The position numbers were made by a program, and so were the translations under genes. 34,835 nt of DNA from contig NZ_JAUMZG010000014.1 of NCBI RefSeq assembly GCF_030528245.1, forward strand, positions 1 to 34,835, in the 5' to 3' direction. How positions within the stretch are numbered: position 1 is the stretch's first letter; every line of letters begins with the position of its first letter. Positions 26,631 through 34,835 of the stretch are shown here, piece after piece. The notes under the pieces were generated by a model. That model did not search any database and was not told the origin of the DNA. It worked only from the letters and a program-made list of their open reading frames with translations. The stretch comes from Campylobacter sp. (GTDB lineage Bacteria > Campylobacterota > Campylobacteria > Campylobacterales > Campylobacteraceae).

Positions 26631-29047
26631 TTTACGACCAAATTCACAAGGCTACCGGGCACATAAATTTCTTTGAGCACACTCTTTCCCTCCAGCCACC
26701 TAGCCACCTGCGCCCTAGCCTCACGGATGATTTCTTCTTGGCTTGCAGTGCTTGAAAGTTCAAACTCAGCGCGCTTTTTGCCATTGACACTCACCGCTAG
26801 CCTGAGACTATCTTGGATGAAAACCTCAGGCTTTAGGGGCAGCTCCTTAAAATTTTCCAAATCAAAAAGCTGCGCACTCAGCTCAAAGCAAATATGCGGC
26901 ACGATGGGCTCTAGGATGTTTAAAATAATATAAAATCCCTCCCGCTCCAAGTCCTCATTTTTGCAAAGGGCGAGAGCATTAAGCGCCTCCATGCAGGCCG
27001 CGATGAGGGTGTTGAAGGCAAAATTTTGCTCATAAACCTCCTTGGATTTTTTCAGGGCCTCATAAACCTTAAGCCTCGCAGTTTTTTCCTCTTTGCTTAA
27101 ATTTTCCCGAGAAATCTCCACCACTCCTCCCCTTTTCACCCGTCTAGCCCTATCATAAAGCCTACACAAAAAGCGATATGCCCCCTCCAGAGCCCCGTCA
27201 TTCCACTCAAGCTCCTTCGCAGGAGGCGCCGCAAAAAGTATGAAAAGCCGCGCCGTATCCGCGCCGTATTTTTGGACGATATCATCGGGATCGACAACAT
27301 TGCCCTTAGACTTACTCATCTTCGCCCCGTCCTTTAAAACCATCCCCTGCGTCAAAAGCCGACCAAAAGGCTCATCCCCCATAAGATAGCCCAAATCCCT
27401 CAAGGCCTTTTGAAAAAAGCGCGCATAAAGCAGGTGCAAAATCGCATGCTCAATGCCCCCGATATACTCATCAACCCCCAGCCAATAATCCGTGCTTCTA
27501 GCATCCAAAGCCCTATCTTGCCATGATTTCTCATCGCTAGCAAAGCGCGCGTAATACCACGAGCTCTCAAAAAAAGTATCCAAGGTATCGGTTTCTTTTT
27601 GCGCTTCCTGTCCGCATTTTGGGCAGGGACAAATTTTCCACGAAGGGTGCTTGTCAAGCGGATTGCCCTCGCCTGTGAGCTCCACATCATCGGGCAGCGT
27701 GATGGGTAAATTTTCTAAATTTTGCGCGACAATGCCGCAGTTTTCACACCGCACCATAGGCACGGGCGCGCCCCAATACCTCTGCCGTGAGACGCCCCAG
27801 TCGCGAATTTTAAAATTCACCACCCTCCTCCCCCTGCCCTCTTTTTCAAATTTAGCGATGATCTTATCCCGCGCTTCGTTACAGTCCAAGCCCTCAAATT
27901 CCCCGCTTTGCAAAAGCACGCCCTGCTTTTGTGTGTGGGGCAATTTTTCCGCCGTGATGACCTGCTTGATGGGCAGGGCGTATTTTTTGGCAAAGTCATA
28001 ATCCCTCTCATCGTGCGCTGGCACCGCCATCACAGCTCCGCTACCATAGTCTGCTAAGACAAAATTGGCCACCCAAAGGGGGATTTTTTCCCCGCTTAAA
28101 GGATGCAGGGCGTAAAGCCCCAAAAAATAGCCCTCCTTCTCCGCACTCTGCCTCTGCCTTGGGCTTTGATTTTGCAGAGCCTTGATTTGAGGGAGAATTT
28201 TTGCATCGAGGACCTTTTTTGCCAGCAAATTCTGCACGATCGAGTGCTCAGGCGCCAAAGCCACATAAGAAATTCCATAAATCGTATCCGCCCTCGTAGT
28301 GAAAACCTCAAGGCCAGCCTGCCCCGCCGCATCCGCATCCTCAAGCTCAAGGCTAAACTCCAGCCCTACGCTCTTGCCTATCCAGTTTTCCTGCATGGTC
28401 AAAACCTGCGCCGGCCAGCTCCCCCTAAGCCCCTCAAGCTCGCTCAAAAGCTCCTCAGCATAAGAGGAAATTTTCACATAATACCCCGGCATCTTTTTCT
28501 GCACCACCTCATGCCCACAGCGCCAACATCGCCCGTCCTCAACCTGTTCATTGGCTAGCACCGTTTTATCCTGCTCGCACCAATTGACATTGGCCTCCTT
28601 AGTATAAATGAGGCCTTTTTCAAACATCTTGATGAAAATTTCTTGCTCAAATTTTGTATAAATGGGATCAGAAGTGGCCAAAATTTTTCTTTTTGAAAAG
28701 GAAAAGCCCAAGGAAAAAAGCTCCTTTTCCATGTAGGCTATGTTTTCGTAGGTCCATGTTTTGGGGTGGATTTTGTGCTTGATGGCAGCATTTTCTGCGG
28801 GCATGCCAAAGCTATCAAAGCCGATGGGATGGAGGACATTGTAGCCTAGCTTTCTGTAATACCTAGCTAGGGCATCCCCTATGGTGTAGTTTCTCACATG
28901 CCCCATGTGGATGCGCCCGCTAGGGTAGGGAAACATGGAGAGGATGTATTTTTTCGCCAAAGAAAAATCATCTTTCGGCTCAAAATACCCGCTCTTTTCC
29001 CAGAATTCCTGCCATTTTTTCTCTATCTTTCCCGCCTCATAAGCCAT
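26627..29047 (-). CDS. leuS: leucyl-tRNA synthetase
   Basis: This class I synthetase charges tRNA-Leu in the cytoplasm. The start is ATG 29047 ([17 protein letters not shown]) with GAGGAG 5 bases upstream. A GTG two codons earlier is less likely. The 806 residues have the HIGH-type motif [16 protein letters not shown] (about 42-57), the CP1 editing domain with [21 protein letters not shown], zinc-binding-type Cys pairs (CENCG and CPCPKCG) and the KMSKS motif [15 protein letters not shown]. The editing threonine-rich region is intact, so correction of mischarged tRNA should work. It lies 9 bases after secF and overlaps the exported-protein gene downstream. Confidence 0.97.
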   Translation of the reverse strand: MAYEAGKIEKKWQEFWEKSGYFEPKDDFSLAKKYILSMFPYPSGRIHMGHVRNYTIGDALARYYRKLGYNVLHPIGFDSFGMPAENAAIKHKIHPKTWTYENIAYMEKELFSLGFSFSKRKILATSDPIYTKFEQEIFIKMFEKGLIYTKEANVNWCEQDKTVLANEQVEDGRCWRCGHEVVQKKMPGYYVKISSYAEELLSELEGLRGSWPAQVLTMQENWIGKSVGLEFSLELEDADAAGQAGLEVFTTRADTIYGISYVALAPEHSIVQNLLAKKVLDAKILPQIKALQNQSPRQRQSAEKEGYFLGLYALHPLSGEKIPLWVANFVLADYGSGAVMAVPAHDERDYDFAKKYALPIKQVITAEKLPHTQKQGVLLQSGEFEGLDCNEARDKIIAKFEKEGRGRRVVNFKIRDWGVSRQRYWGAPVPMVRCENCGIVAQNLENLPITLPDDVELTGEGNPLDKHPSWKICPCPKCGQEAQKETDTLDTFFESSWYYARFASDEKSWQDRALDARSTDYWLGVDEYIGGIEHAILHLLYARFFQKALRDLGYLMGDEPFGRLLTQGMVLKDGAKMSKSKGNVVDPDDIVQKYGADTARLFILFAAPPAKELEWNDGALEGAYRFLCRLYDRARRVKRGGVVEISRENLSKEEKTARLKVYEALKKSKEVYEQNFAFNTLIAACMEALNALALCKNEDLEREGFYIILNILEPIVPHICFELSAQLFDLENFKELPLKPEVFIQDSLRLAVSVNGKKRAEFELSSTASQEEIIREARAQVARWLEGKSVLKEIYVPGSLVNLVVK

Positions 29048-29056
29048 CTTCACTCC

Positions 29057-30028
29057 TCAAATGCTTCCCTTTTCATACATCGCTCTTTGGCGCTCTTTTT
29101 CTTGCTTTCGCTTAAGCTTTTCAAGCTCCTTATCCCTAAAGGCCACAACGCTGAATTGAAACCACAGCAAGCTTGGGCTGGCCACAAAAACCGAGCTGAA
29201 TGTCCCCACAAAAAGCCCCACCATCAAGGCCAAAGAAAAGCCCTCCACCGCCCCGCCGCCGAAAAAATACAAAATCACCACAGTCGCCAGAGTGAGCCCT
29301 GAGGTCAAAATCGTCCGCGATAGGGTCGCCGAGACGCTTTCGTTGATGATGGGCGCAAGGCGCGTTTGCTTGCTTTTTTTCATCCCATCGCGGATACGGT
29401 CGAATATAATGATGGTATCATTGAGCGAGTAGCCCAAAACGGTCAAAATCGCCGCTAAAATTTCCAAATTCACATCGATCCTAAAAAGACAAATCGCCCC
29501 CAGAGTGATGAGGACATCGTGGATCTCACTGATGATGGCCGCAAGGGCGAAGCGCCACTCAAAACGCAGCGCGATGTAAATGAGTATAGCTAGCAAAGAC
29601 ACCCCAAGCGCCATTAAGCCTTTGTTACGCAGCTCATCACCGACCTTAGGCCCCACCACATCCACGCGCCTTAGCTCAAAGGCCCCGGTATCCTTCAAAA
29701 GATCGCTCACACTCTGCCCGATGTCGCTGGTTAAATTCTCATCGCTTCCCAAAAATTTTATGGTAACTTCTTGCGCGTTGCCAAACTCGCTCACCGAGAG
29801 ATTTTGAAAGCTCCCCGTGGCGCTTAGAATTTCCCTGATTTGCGCTATGGGGGCGTGATTTTCGTATTTGAGCTGCAAGAGGGTGCCGCCGCTAAAATCG
29901 ATGCCATATTGCAAACCCCTATCAAAAAGCAAATAAATCGAGCCTAAAATCAAAACGCAGGACAAAGAAATCGCACCAAAACGCATCCGCATAAAGTCAT
30001 AAATTTTTTTCTCGCTAAAAAACTGCAT
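29057..30028 (-). CDS. secF: protein translocase subunit SecF
   Basis: SecF with SecD forms the proton-driven RND-type accessory complex that pulls proteins through SecYEG. The start is ATG 30028 (MQFFSEKKIYDFMRMRFG) with AGGAG 5 bases upstream, giving 323 residues. The longer reading from 30064 lies in secD. The conserved periplasmic entry is YGIDFSGGT at 41-49. Membrane segments 2-6 follow, with the family motifs LAAILTVLGYSLNDTIIIFDRIR and SRTILTSGLTLATVVILYFFGG. It overlaps secD by 14 bases, which implies matched synthesis. Confidence 0.96.
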   Translation of the reverse strand: MQFFSEKKIYDFMRMRFGAISLSCVLILGSIYLLFDRGLQYGIDFSGGTLLQLKYENHAPIAQIREILSATGSFQNLSVSEFGNAQEVTIKFLGSDENLTSDIGQSVSDLLKDTGAFELRRVDVVGPKVGDELRNKGLMALGVSLLAILIYIALRFEWRFALAAIISEIHDVLITLGAICLFRIDVNLEILAAILTVLGYSLNDTIIIFDRIRDGMKKSKQTRLAPIINESVSATLSRTILTSGLTLATVVILYFFGGGAVEGFSLALMVGLFVGTFSSVFVASPSLLWFQFSVVAFRDKELEKLKRKQEKERQRAMYEKGSI

Positions 30029-31607
30029 TTTTTCTCCTATAACCCAGCCAGAATTTCGTCCCATCGCCCTTTTCCATGCGGCTCATAAAAAAATCAAACA
30101 TCCCATGCGTCCCCCAAATCGCCGTGATCATACTCACCACTATGCCGATGCCAAGCGTGAGGGCAAAGCCCTTCACCGCACCCGTGCCGTAGGCATAAAG
30201 GGCGATGGAGGTAACGAGTGAGGTGATGTTCGCATCGATGATCGCGCTCATCGCGTTCTTATAGCCCTGCTCCACTGCAGCGCGAATTTTCACCCCCTCA
30301 CGCAAAAGCTCCCTGATGCGCTCGTTGATGATGACATTCGCATCCACAGCCATGCCCACAGTCAGCACCAGTCCAGCCATCCCCGGCAGGGTCAAAGTCG
30401 CGCCAAACATCGCCATCACAGCGACCACCACGAGGACATTTACCAGCATGGCGATGTCCGCAAAAACTCCCGCAACCCCATAATAAAGCACCATAAAAAG
30501 CACGATAAAAATCGCCGCGCCGATGAGGGCCAGGGTGCTAGCGCGGATGCTATCGGCCCCCAAGGATGGGCCGATGCTCCTTTGCTCCAAAAGCTTCACA
30601 GGTGCTAGCAGTGCCCCACTGCGGAGAGCCACCGCCACATCGCGTGCCTCTTCTTGCGTGAAGGCGCCCGTGATTTGCCCGCTGCCCCCGCCTATGCGCT
30701 CGTTGATGGAGGGGGCAGAATAGACTTTATTGTCTAAGACTATGGCGAGTCGTTTGCCCACATTCGCGCCCGTGTAATCGGCAAATTTCCGCGCTCCCTC
30801 AGAATTTAAGGTGAAATTTATCACAGGATAGGTGCTCGTGTCCGTAAAACCCACCCGCGCATCGGTCAATGTGGAGCCGTCTAGGATCGGCACAGCCTTG
30901 AGGGGGTATTTTAAATTCTCATCTCGAGCATCACTCATCAAAACAAGCCCATAACTCGCCGCCTCCGCCTCACTCATCGAAGAGGCTTGGCTCATCTTGG
31001 AGTCATCCACCTCCATCAGCTGCAAAACCGCCGCCTTAGTGATGCGCTCCTTAGCCCTCTGCTCGTCTTCTTGCGTTTTGATGCCTGCGAGCTCGACGAG
31101 AATTTTATCCTCGCCCTGCCTTGCGACAGTGGGCTCGGCTAGGCCAAATTCATCCAAGCGAGTGCGTATGGTCTCCACCGCCTGCAGGAGGGCGAAATTT
31201 GCTATGTTTTTAAGCTCCTCATCCGTGAAAGAAAGCCTATAATGCAGGGCGTTTTTTTGGATGTCTAAGCCCTTGATTTCTGCCAGCAGGGCATCCACTT
31301 TCGGCGCTTCTAGCGCATCGAGGAGGTCAAATTCCACGCTCTCATCGCGCACGAGGAGCCTGTCAATGAGGATGTTGTCCTTTTGGATGGCGTAGCTGAG
31401 GGAGGATGCGAGGGACTTGATTTTGGACTTTACGGCCGCGGCATTATCCACGCCCAAAAGCATATAAAGTCCGCCCTGCAAGTCAAGCCCTAGGTTGATT
31501 TTAAAGCCGCGTTCTGTTTGTAAAAAAGACGGAAGCGAAAAACCGATGCCAAAGAGAAAAACCGCCAAAAAAACCACCAAGCGATAGCTAATCTTAGCTC
31601 TACGCAT
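30015..31607 (-). CDS. secD: protein translocase subunit SecD
   Basis: 530 residues. An N-terminal membrane segment (VVFLAVFLFGIGFSLPSF) is followed by the hallmark LGLDLQGG (39-46). The large periplasmic P1 domain comes next, then five C-terminal helices that include TLPGMAGLVLTVGMAVDANVIINERIRE, the proton-path region shared with SecF. The ATG is nested in the yajC stop region (8-base overlap). The order yajC-secD-secF is the common bacterial arrangement. Confidence 0.97.
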   Translation of the reverse strand: MRRAKISYRLVVFLAVFLFGIGFSLPSFLQTERGFKINLGLDLQGGLYMLLGVDNAAAVKSKIKSLASSLSYAIQKDNILIDRLLVRDESVEFDLLDALEAPKVDALLAEIKGLDIQKNALHYRLSFTDEELKNIANFALLQAVETIRTRLDEFGLAEPTVARQGEDKILVELAGIKTQEDEQRAKERITKAAVLQLMEVDDSKMSQASSMSEAEAASYGLVLMSDARDENLKYPLKAVPILDGSTLTDARVGFTDTSTYPVINFTLNSEGARKFADYTGANVGKRLAIVLDNKVYSAPSINERIGGGSGQITGAFTQEEARDVAVALRSGALLAPVKLLEQRSIGPSLGADSIRASTLALIGAAIFIVLFMVLYYGVAGVFADIAMLVNVLVVVAVMAMFGATLTLPGMAGLVLTVGMAVDANVIINERIRELLREGVKIRAAVEQGYKNAMSAIIDANITSLVTSIALYAYGTGAVKGFALTLGIGIVVSMITAIWGTHGMFDFFMSRMEKGDGTKFWLGYRRKNAVF

Positions 31608-31872
31608 TCAATTTCTTTGCTATGAATTCTCTTGAAATTTTCGCGGTAACATTGTCCTCGTTAAGTCTAACTTTGATAAAATCCTCCTCCGATTTTACCA
31701 CCTCGCAAATCAGCCCGCCATTTGTGATGATTTTGTCGCCTCTTTGCAGGCTATCAAGCATTTGTTTGTGCGTTTTTGCTTGCTTTTGCTGGGGTCTAAT
31801 GACTAAAAAATAAAAAATCGCAAAAAGAACAACCAGAGGCAACAATGAAGTCAAAATCGAATCTCCTGCCAT
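31600..31872 (-). CDS. yajC: preprotein translocase subunit YajC
   Basis: YajC is a small single-span inner-membrane partner of SecDF. The 90 residues start MAGDSILTSLLPLVVLF. The membrane helix (about 7-25) runs directly into the family motif VIRPQQKQ. The cytoplasmic part contains the conserved GDKIITNGGLICEV. AAGGAAA precedes the ATG by 6 bases. It heads the run yajC-secD-secF-leuS-exported protein, transcribed from a probable promoter at 31906. Confidence 0.96.
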   Translation of the reverse strand: MAGDSILTSLLPLVVLFAIFYFLVIRPQQKQAKTHKQMLDSLQRGDKIITNGGLICEVVKSEEDFIKVRLNEDNVTAKISREFIAKKLNA

Positions 31873-31905
31873 ACTACTTTCCTTTCCTAAAAAAAATAAA
31901 GCCCG

Positions 31906-31911
31906 ATTCTA
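31906..31911 (-). promoter_or_regulatory. -10 box of the yajC operon
   Basis: TAGAAT preceded by TGC on the minus strand, with a start near 31899 and a leader of about 27 bases containing the AAGGAAA site. Confidence 0.4.
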
Positions 31912-31925
31912 GCATTTTTAAAATA

Positions 31926-33164
31926 ATGAAAGCTTTTTCCAGCGCAATTTTACTCTCAAACCCCATCTACCTGTCCTTCCACGCCAATATATTTTTTGAA
32001 AGCATCAGTCCCTTTTTAGCCATCTGGGGACTCGTTTTACTTTTGCAAAATAAAAGCGCCAAAGGCTATTTTTGGACGGGCTTTTTTGTCGGAATTTTAT
32101 GGTTTTGGTGGGTGGGGCTCTCAGCGATCTACTTTGATCTCAGCCACATCACCCCCCTCATCATCCTAGCCCTGGGCTTAGTTTATGGGCTTTTGTTTAG
32201 GATTTGCCATTTGCTAAGGTATGATTTTTTGAGGCTTTGCGGGATTTTTGCCCTCAGTTACATTCACCCCCTTGGCTTTGACTGGCTCAACTGGGGAATT
32301 TTAAGCGTCTATGGCTTTTTCGACGCCTCGATGCGCGGGGTACTTTGCATCTTCGCCATCGCCTATTTCATCCACGAGGGCTACATTTCGCGATACTACA
32401 AAATCGCCATCGTGCTGGCCCTATTTTTCACGGGCTTTCACCACACGCAAAAAGAGGCTCCGCTCCTAGAATTTTCCTACAAGCTCATCAACACCAACAT
32501 TAGCCAAGATCAAAAATTCCTCCAAGACAAGGTCCAAGCCCACTCAAAGTCCCTCATCGCCGAAATCCAAAAGGCGATTTTAGAAAAAAAGGAGCTCATC
32601 GTCTTGCCCGAGACCGCCTTCGCCTTCGTGCTCAAAGACACGCCCTATGAAAATGCGCTCAAAGAGCTCTCCCACCGCATCACCATCATCACAGGCGCCT
32701 TCAACCGCGAGGGGGAAAAAATCTACAACAGCACCTACATTTTCACGCAGGGGCAAAGGCACATTTTCAACAAGCACTTCCTCGTCCCCTTCGGTGAGGA
32801 AATCCCCTTTTTCAAAGACTGGACAAAAAGCCACCTCCTGCCAAACACCGAAGAATTCGCACGAGGCCCCTTGCAAAGCCAATACAAGCTCAAAAATCAG
32901 CTCATCACCAACGCCATTTGCTATGAGGCCACCAAGGAGCAAAATTACAAAAACACCCAAATCATGATCGCCCTTTCCAACAACGCTTGGTTTGAAGGCT
33001 CCAGCGAGCACAAGCTCCAGCAGCTTTTGATGCGATTTTACGCGAACAAATACGCCGCAAGCGTCTATCACGCCGTCAATGGCAAAGAAAACGCCCTCAT
33101 CCTACCCAAAGAAAAACTCAGTCAAAGATGGCTCGATGCGCTCAAAATCTGGGACCTACTCTAG
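31926..33164 (+). CDS. lnt: apolipoprotein N-acyltransferase
   Basis: Lnt adds the third acyl chain to the N-terminal Cys of lipoproteins in the inner membrane. The N-terminal half has several membrane helices. The C-terminal nitrilase-type domain carries the catalytic triad, with numbering from 31926: Glu229 (LPETAFAF), Lys283 (FNKHFLVPFGEE) and Cys332 (NAICYEA). The frame is open to an ATG at 31845, which has GAGG upstream and would add 27 residues, but that start lies inside yajC and upstream of its promoter. I prefer ATG 31926, although no ribosome binding site is seen there. The gene is divergent from yajC and convergent with the DUF2972-like gene. It is somewhat shorter than E. coli Lnt. 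Confidence 0.9.
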   Translation: MKAFSSAILLSNPIYLSFHANIFFESISPFLAIWGLVLLLQNKSAKGYFWTGFFVGILWFWWVGLSAIYFDLSHITPLIILALGLVYGLLFRICHLLRYDFLRLCGIFALSYIHPLGFDWLNWGILSVYGFFDASMRGVLCIFAIAYFIHEGYISRYYKIAIVLALFFTGFHHTQKEAPLLEFSYKLINTNISQDQKFLQDKVQAHSKSLIAEIQKAILEKKELIVLPETAFAFVLKDTPYENALKELSHRITIITGAFNREGEKIYNSTYIFTQGQRHIFNKHFLVPFGEEIPFFKDWTKSHLLPNTEEFARGPLQSQYKLKNQLITNAICYEATKEQNYKNTQIMIALSNNAWFEGSSEHKLQQLLMRFYANKYAASVYHAVNGKENALILPKEKLSQRWLDALKIWDLL

Positions 33165-33172
33165 CCCGCACC

Positions 33173-33366
33173 GTCAAAATTCCCCCAGCCAGCACCCAGA
33201 AAATTCCACCCGGCAATTTTCTCATGCTCCGCCTACCTCGTCTCTCGCCGTTTCCGCCCTCGCTCAGGATCAAAATCCTTCCCCATCAGAATTCCCTCTT
33301 GAAATTCCGCCCAGCCCCCCAGCCGCAGCCCCGCGCCAATTTTCGCGCCCTGAAAATTCCCCCGCA
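33173..33366. repeat. degenerate AATTCC-core repeats in the lnt / DUF2972 gap
   Basis: The 210-base convergent gap holds several copies of the unit family seen at 6574-6735. One copy (33173-33190, TCAAAATTCCCCCAGCC) nearly matches 6707-6721. Another (33347-33365, GCCCTGAAAATTCCCCCGC) nearly matches 6658-6676. More copies are around 33195-33210 and 33288-33318. Spacing is irregular, unlike the tight array beside aspB. Apart from these repeats I see nothing in this gap. Confidence 0.65.
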
Positions 33367-33374
33367 CCGCCCCT

Positions 33375-34835
33375 TCACCCGCCCGCAGCGCCCCCAAACC
33401 CCGCGCAGATCCTCTCAAACTCCGCATAATACTTCCACGAGGCCACGATGTCGGGGCGCTTTTGCTTGATGTCGGCTAGCTCAGCATCCCAAGTTCGCTT
33501 GAAAAATCCCCGCACCTCCGCATTCTCCCTAAGATAGTCCAAAATCGCCTCCATGCTTATGCGCTTGGCCTCCTCCTCCCTGATGACCTCCTCAAGCCTT
33601 TTCACATAGCGCTCAAGCCAAGCCCTAGTCGCCTCCAGCGTGCGCGCATCCGCCCGCAGCGCCTCCCAGCGCGCCGCGTCGCTCGCGTAAATCACCAGCC
33701 GCCGCACCCTATTTTCACGCAAAAGCTCCCCGCTCAAATCCGCCCTCCCCTCAGGCATCTCCTGCCTGCTCGTGATGATGAGCTCCACGCCCCCAGCGCG
33801 ATAATTTCGCTCGGCCAAATCCTCTCCACCAGAAATTCCCGCGCCCACGCTCAATTCCTCATCGCCCTCAAAATTCTGCCCAGCCCCACCGGCTTCAGAG
33901 CTAGAATTCCCCGCCGCCGCATCGCTCTGCCCAGCTTCAAATTCCCCAGCCAACCTCAAGCTCGCCTCATCCTTGCTTTGCTTGCCCACATCCTCAGGAT
34001 GCACGAGCAGGACGCGCCCGGCTAAGCCCAGAAAATCCCCCCCGTTGATCTTACCTCCAAATTTAGCCCTCAGCCCCTCCCCAGGCGGCGCAAAACCAAG
34101 CCTCAGGGCCAATTTCACCATCGTCTCAAAAGCACGCTCCCCGGCCACCTCGCTCATGTCCAGCCACACCAGCTCCTTCTCCCCCAGCGCCAAAATCCTA
34201 CTCCTCAAAGAAAAGCCATTCACCACCCCACCATAGCCGCATACCCCAGCCTTGATGTTTTCGATCACAGGCCGCTTCGTAAGGCCTATTTTGCCAAGAT
34301 TATAGTAGCGCACGCAGTCCAAAATTTCACACGGATCGAAGGTCAAATTAAAGCGCGTGATGGCCTCGGGGTAGTATTCGAGATGATTGATGAGGGGCCT
34401 TAAAATCGCCACAGGATCGCGCACCACACTCACCAGCGGCACGCAGGCATCGATGAGGGAGAAAAATTTAGCCTGATGGGGCACGAGCAGATTGAAGCCA
34501 TCCAAATACACGCAAAAAGGCCTCCCACCCCCCTGCACCAAGCGCCCAAAATGATGCGCGTAGGTATCCTTCGCGTCGTAAGGATTCCACACCAAAAGCG
34601 TCTCCACCCCGCACCACCCATACATCGTTAGCATCGCCACATAGCCCGAGCCAAAAAGCGCCAAATGCACAAACCCATACCGCCGCGGCAGCGGCAAATT
34701 CAGCGCCCAGGCCGCCTCTGCGCCCAGCGTGCGGTAAGTGAGCCCCTCACGCGCATAGGCCGCACACTCAGCCGCAAAGTCCGCGCCGCCCACTTGCTCC
34801 GCCCCGCAGGAATTTCGCCCAGCCCCCGCACTCTG
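33375..34835 (-). CDS. DUF2972-like Campylobacter family protein, 5' end outside the window
   Basis: The frame is open to the window edge, so at least 486 residues are encoded and the true start is not seen. The C-terminal part LADIKQKRPDIVASWKYYAEFERIC matches, from memory, the ending of the Campylobacter DUF2972 family. SVVRDPVAILRPLINH fits the RDP...NH motif in its middle. No biochemical function is established for that family, whose genes are often multicopy near surface-glycan loci. A low-complexity insert of about 50 residues rich in Gly, Ala, Ser and Glu (coded by about 33810-33955) separates two halves and is built from the AATTCC-core DNA repeat. The DNA is richer in G+C than the rest. 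No signal peptide can be judged. Confidence 0.65.
   Translation of the reverse strand, partial: QSAGAGRNSCGAEQVGGADFAAECAAYAREGLTYRTLGAEAAWALNLPLPRRYGFVHLALFGSGYVAMLTMYGWCGVETLLVWNPYDAKDTYAHHFGRLVQGGGRPFCVYLDGFNLLVPHQAKFFSLIDACVPLVSVVRDPVAILRPLINHLEYYPEAITRFNLTFDPCEILDCVRYYNLGKIGLTKRPVIENIKAGVCGYGGVVNGFSLRSRILALGEKELVWLDMSEVAGERAFETMVKLALRLGFAPPGEGLRAKFGGKINGGDFLGLAGRVLLVHPEDVGKQSKDEASLRLAGEFEAGQSDAAAGNSSSEAGGAGQNFEGDEELSVGAGISGGEDLAERNYRAGGVELIITSRQEMPEGRADLSGELLRENRVRRLVIYASDAARWEALRADARTLEATRAWLERYVKRLEEVIREEEAKRISMEAILDYLRENAEVRGFFKRTWDAELADIKQKRPDIVASWKYYAEFERICAGFGGAAGG
33810..33955 (-). repeat. AATTCC-core repeats inside the DUF2972-like gene
   Basis: Units such as 33935-33951 (CTTCAAATTCCCCAGCC), 33869-33887 (AAAATTCTGCCCAGCCCC) and those near 33832 and 33911 belong to the same family as the intergenic arrays. 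They translate in frame as a Gly/Ala/Ser/Asn-rich spacer. A further copy at 34809-34828 (GGAATTTCGCCCAGCCCC) lies near the window edge in the same frame. Confidence 0.6.

Overview
The window is a dense stretch of chromosome from an epsilonproteobacterium of the Campylobacter type. The evidence is the gene content and order: a single XerH-type recombinase, a PabB-PabC fusion, a dimeric dUTPase, KpsMTEDF capsule export and yajC-secD-secF-leuS, plus TATAAT/TACAAT -10 boxes often preceded by GC and without a clear -35. Coding DNA looks clearly richer in G+C than C. jejuni, while some intergenic DNA is extremely A+T-rich. I cannot name the species. From memory of the C. jejuni map (not checked here), the window is a mosaic of blocks: murA-pabA-pabB-xerH, aspB, dnaK-grpE, prfB through kpsF, and leuS-secF-secD-yajC-lnt.

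Layout. 1-4784 (minus): a clipped ORF, murA (peptidoglycan), then pabA and pabBC (folate precursor p-aminobenzoate), translationally overlapped with xerH. 4785-5373: A+T-rich gap with a candidate dif site for XerH and an inverted repeat. 5374-6546: aspB. 6547-6829: convergent gap filled by about ten degenerate 14-17 bp repeats. 6830-9228 (minus): grpE-dnaK with no hrcA in the window. 9229-9454: divergent promoter region with an inverted repeat and an A16 tract in front of a GT8 glycosyltransferase. 10433-13909: prfB, then the overlapping pair rimO-tilS. 13910-17163: an MFS transporter and a CocE/NonD-type hydrolase, both frameshifted, the second with a G11 tract. 17160-19148 (minus): an unknown protein, dUTPase and an EI24-type membrane protein. 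19185-25836 (plus): a small flavin-binding-type protein, a glycosyltransferase-like protein and the complete capsule export set kpsM-T-E-D-F. 25837-26038: short gap with its own promoter and an intrinsic terminator. 26016-31872 (minus): yajC-secD-secF-leuS-exported protein, tightly overlapped. 31926-33164: lnt. 33165-34835: a second repeat-rich convergent gap and a DUF2972-like gene that runs off the window.

How it fits together. Most genes are housekeeping (cell wall, folate, chaperones, translation termination, tRNA and ribosome modification, Sec export, lipoprotein maturation). The accessory layer concerns the cell surface: capsule export, two glycosyltransferase-like genes, a DUF2972 gene, and simple-sequence tracts (A16, G11) of the kind used for phase variation. 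The capsule synthesis genes that usually adjoin kpsF, including kpsC and kpsS, are not in the window. The most unusual signal is a degenerate repeat family with an AATTCC core in a C-rich context. It fills both large convergent gaps and also lies inside the DUF2972-like reading frame, where it encodes Gly/Ala/Ser-rich spacer sequence.
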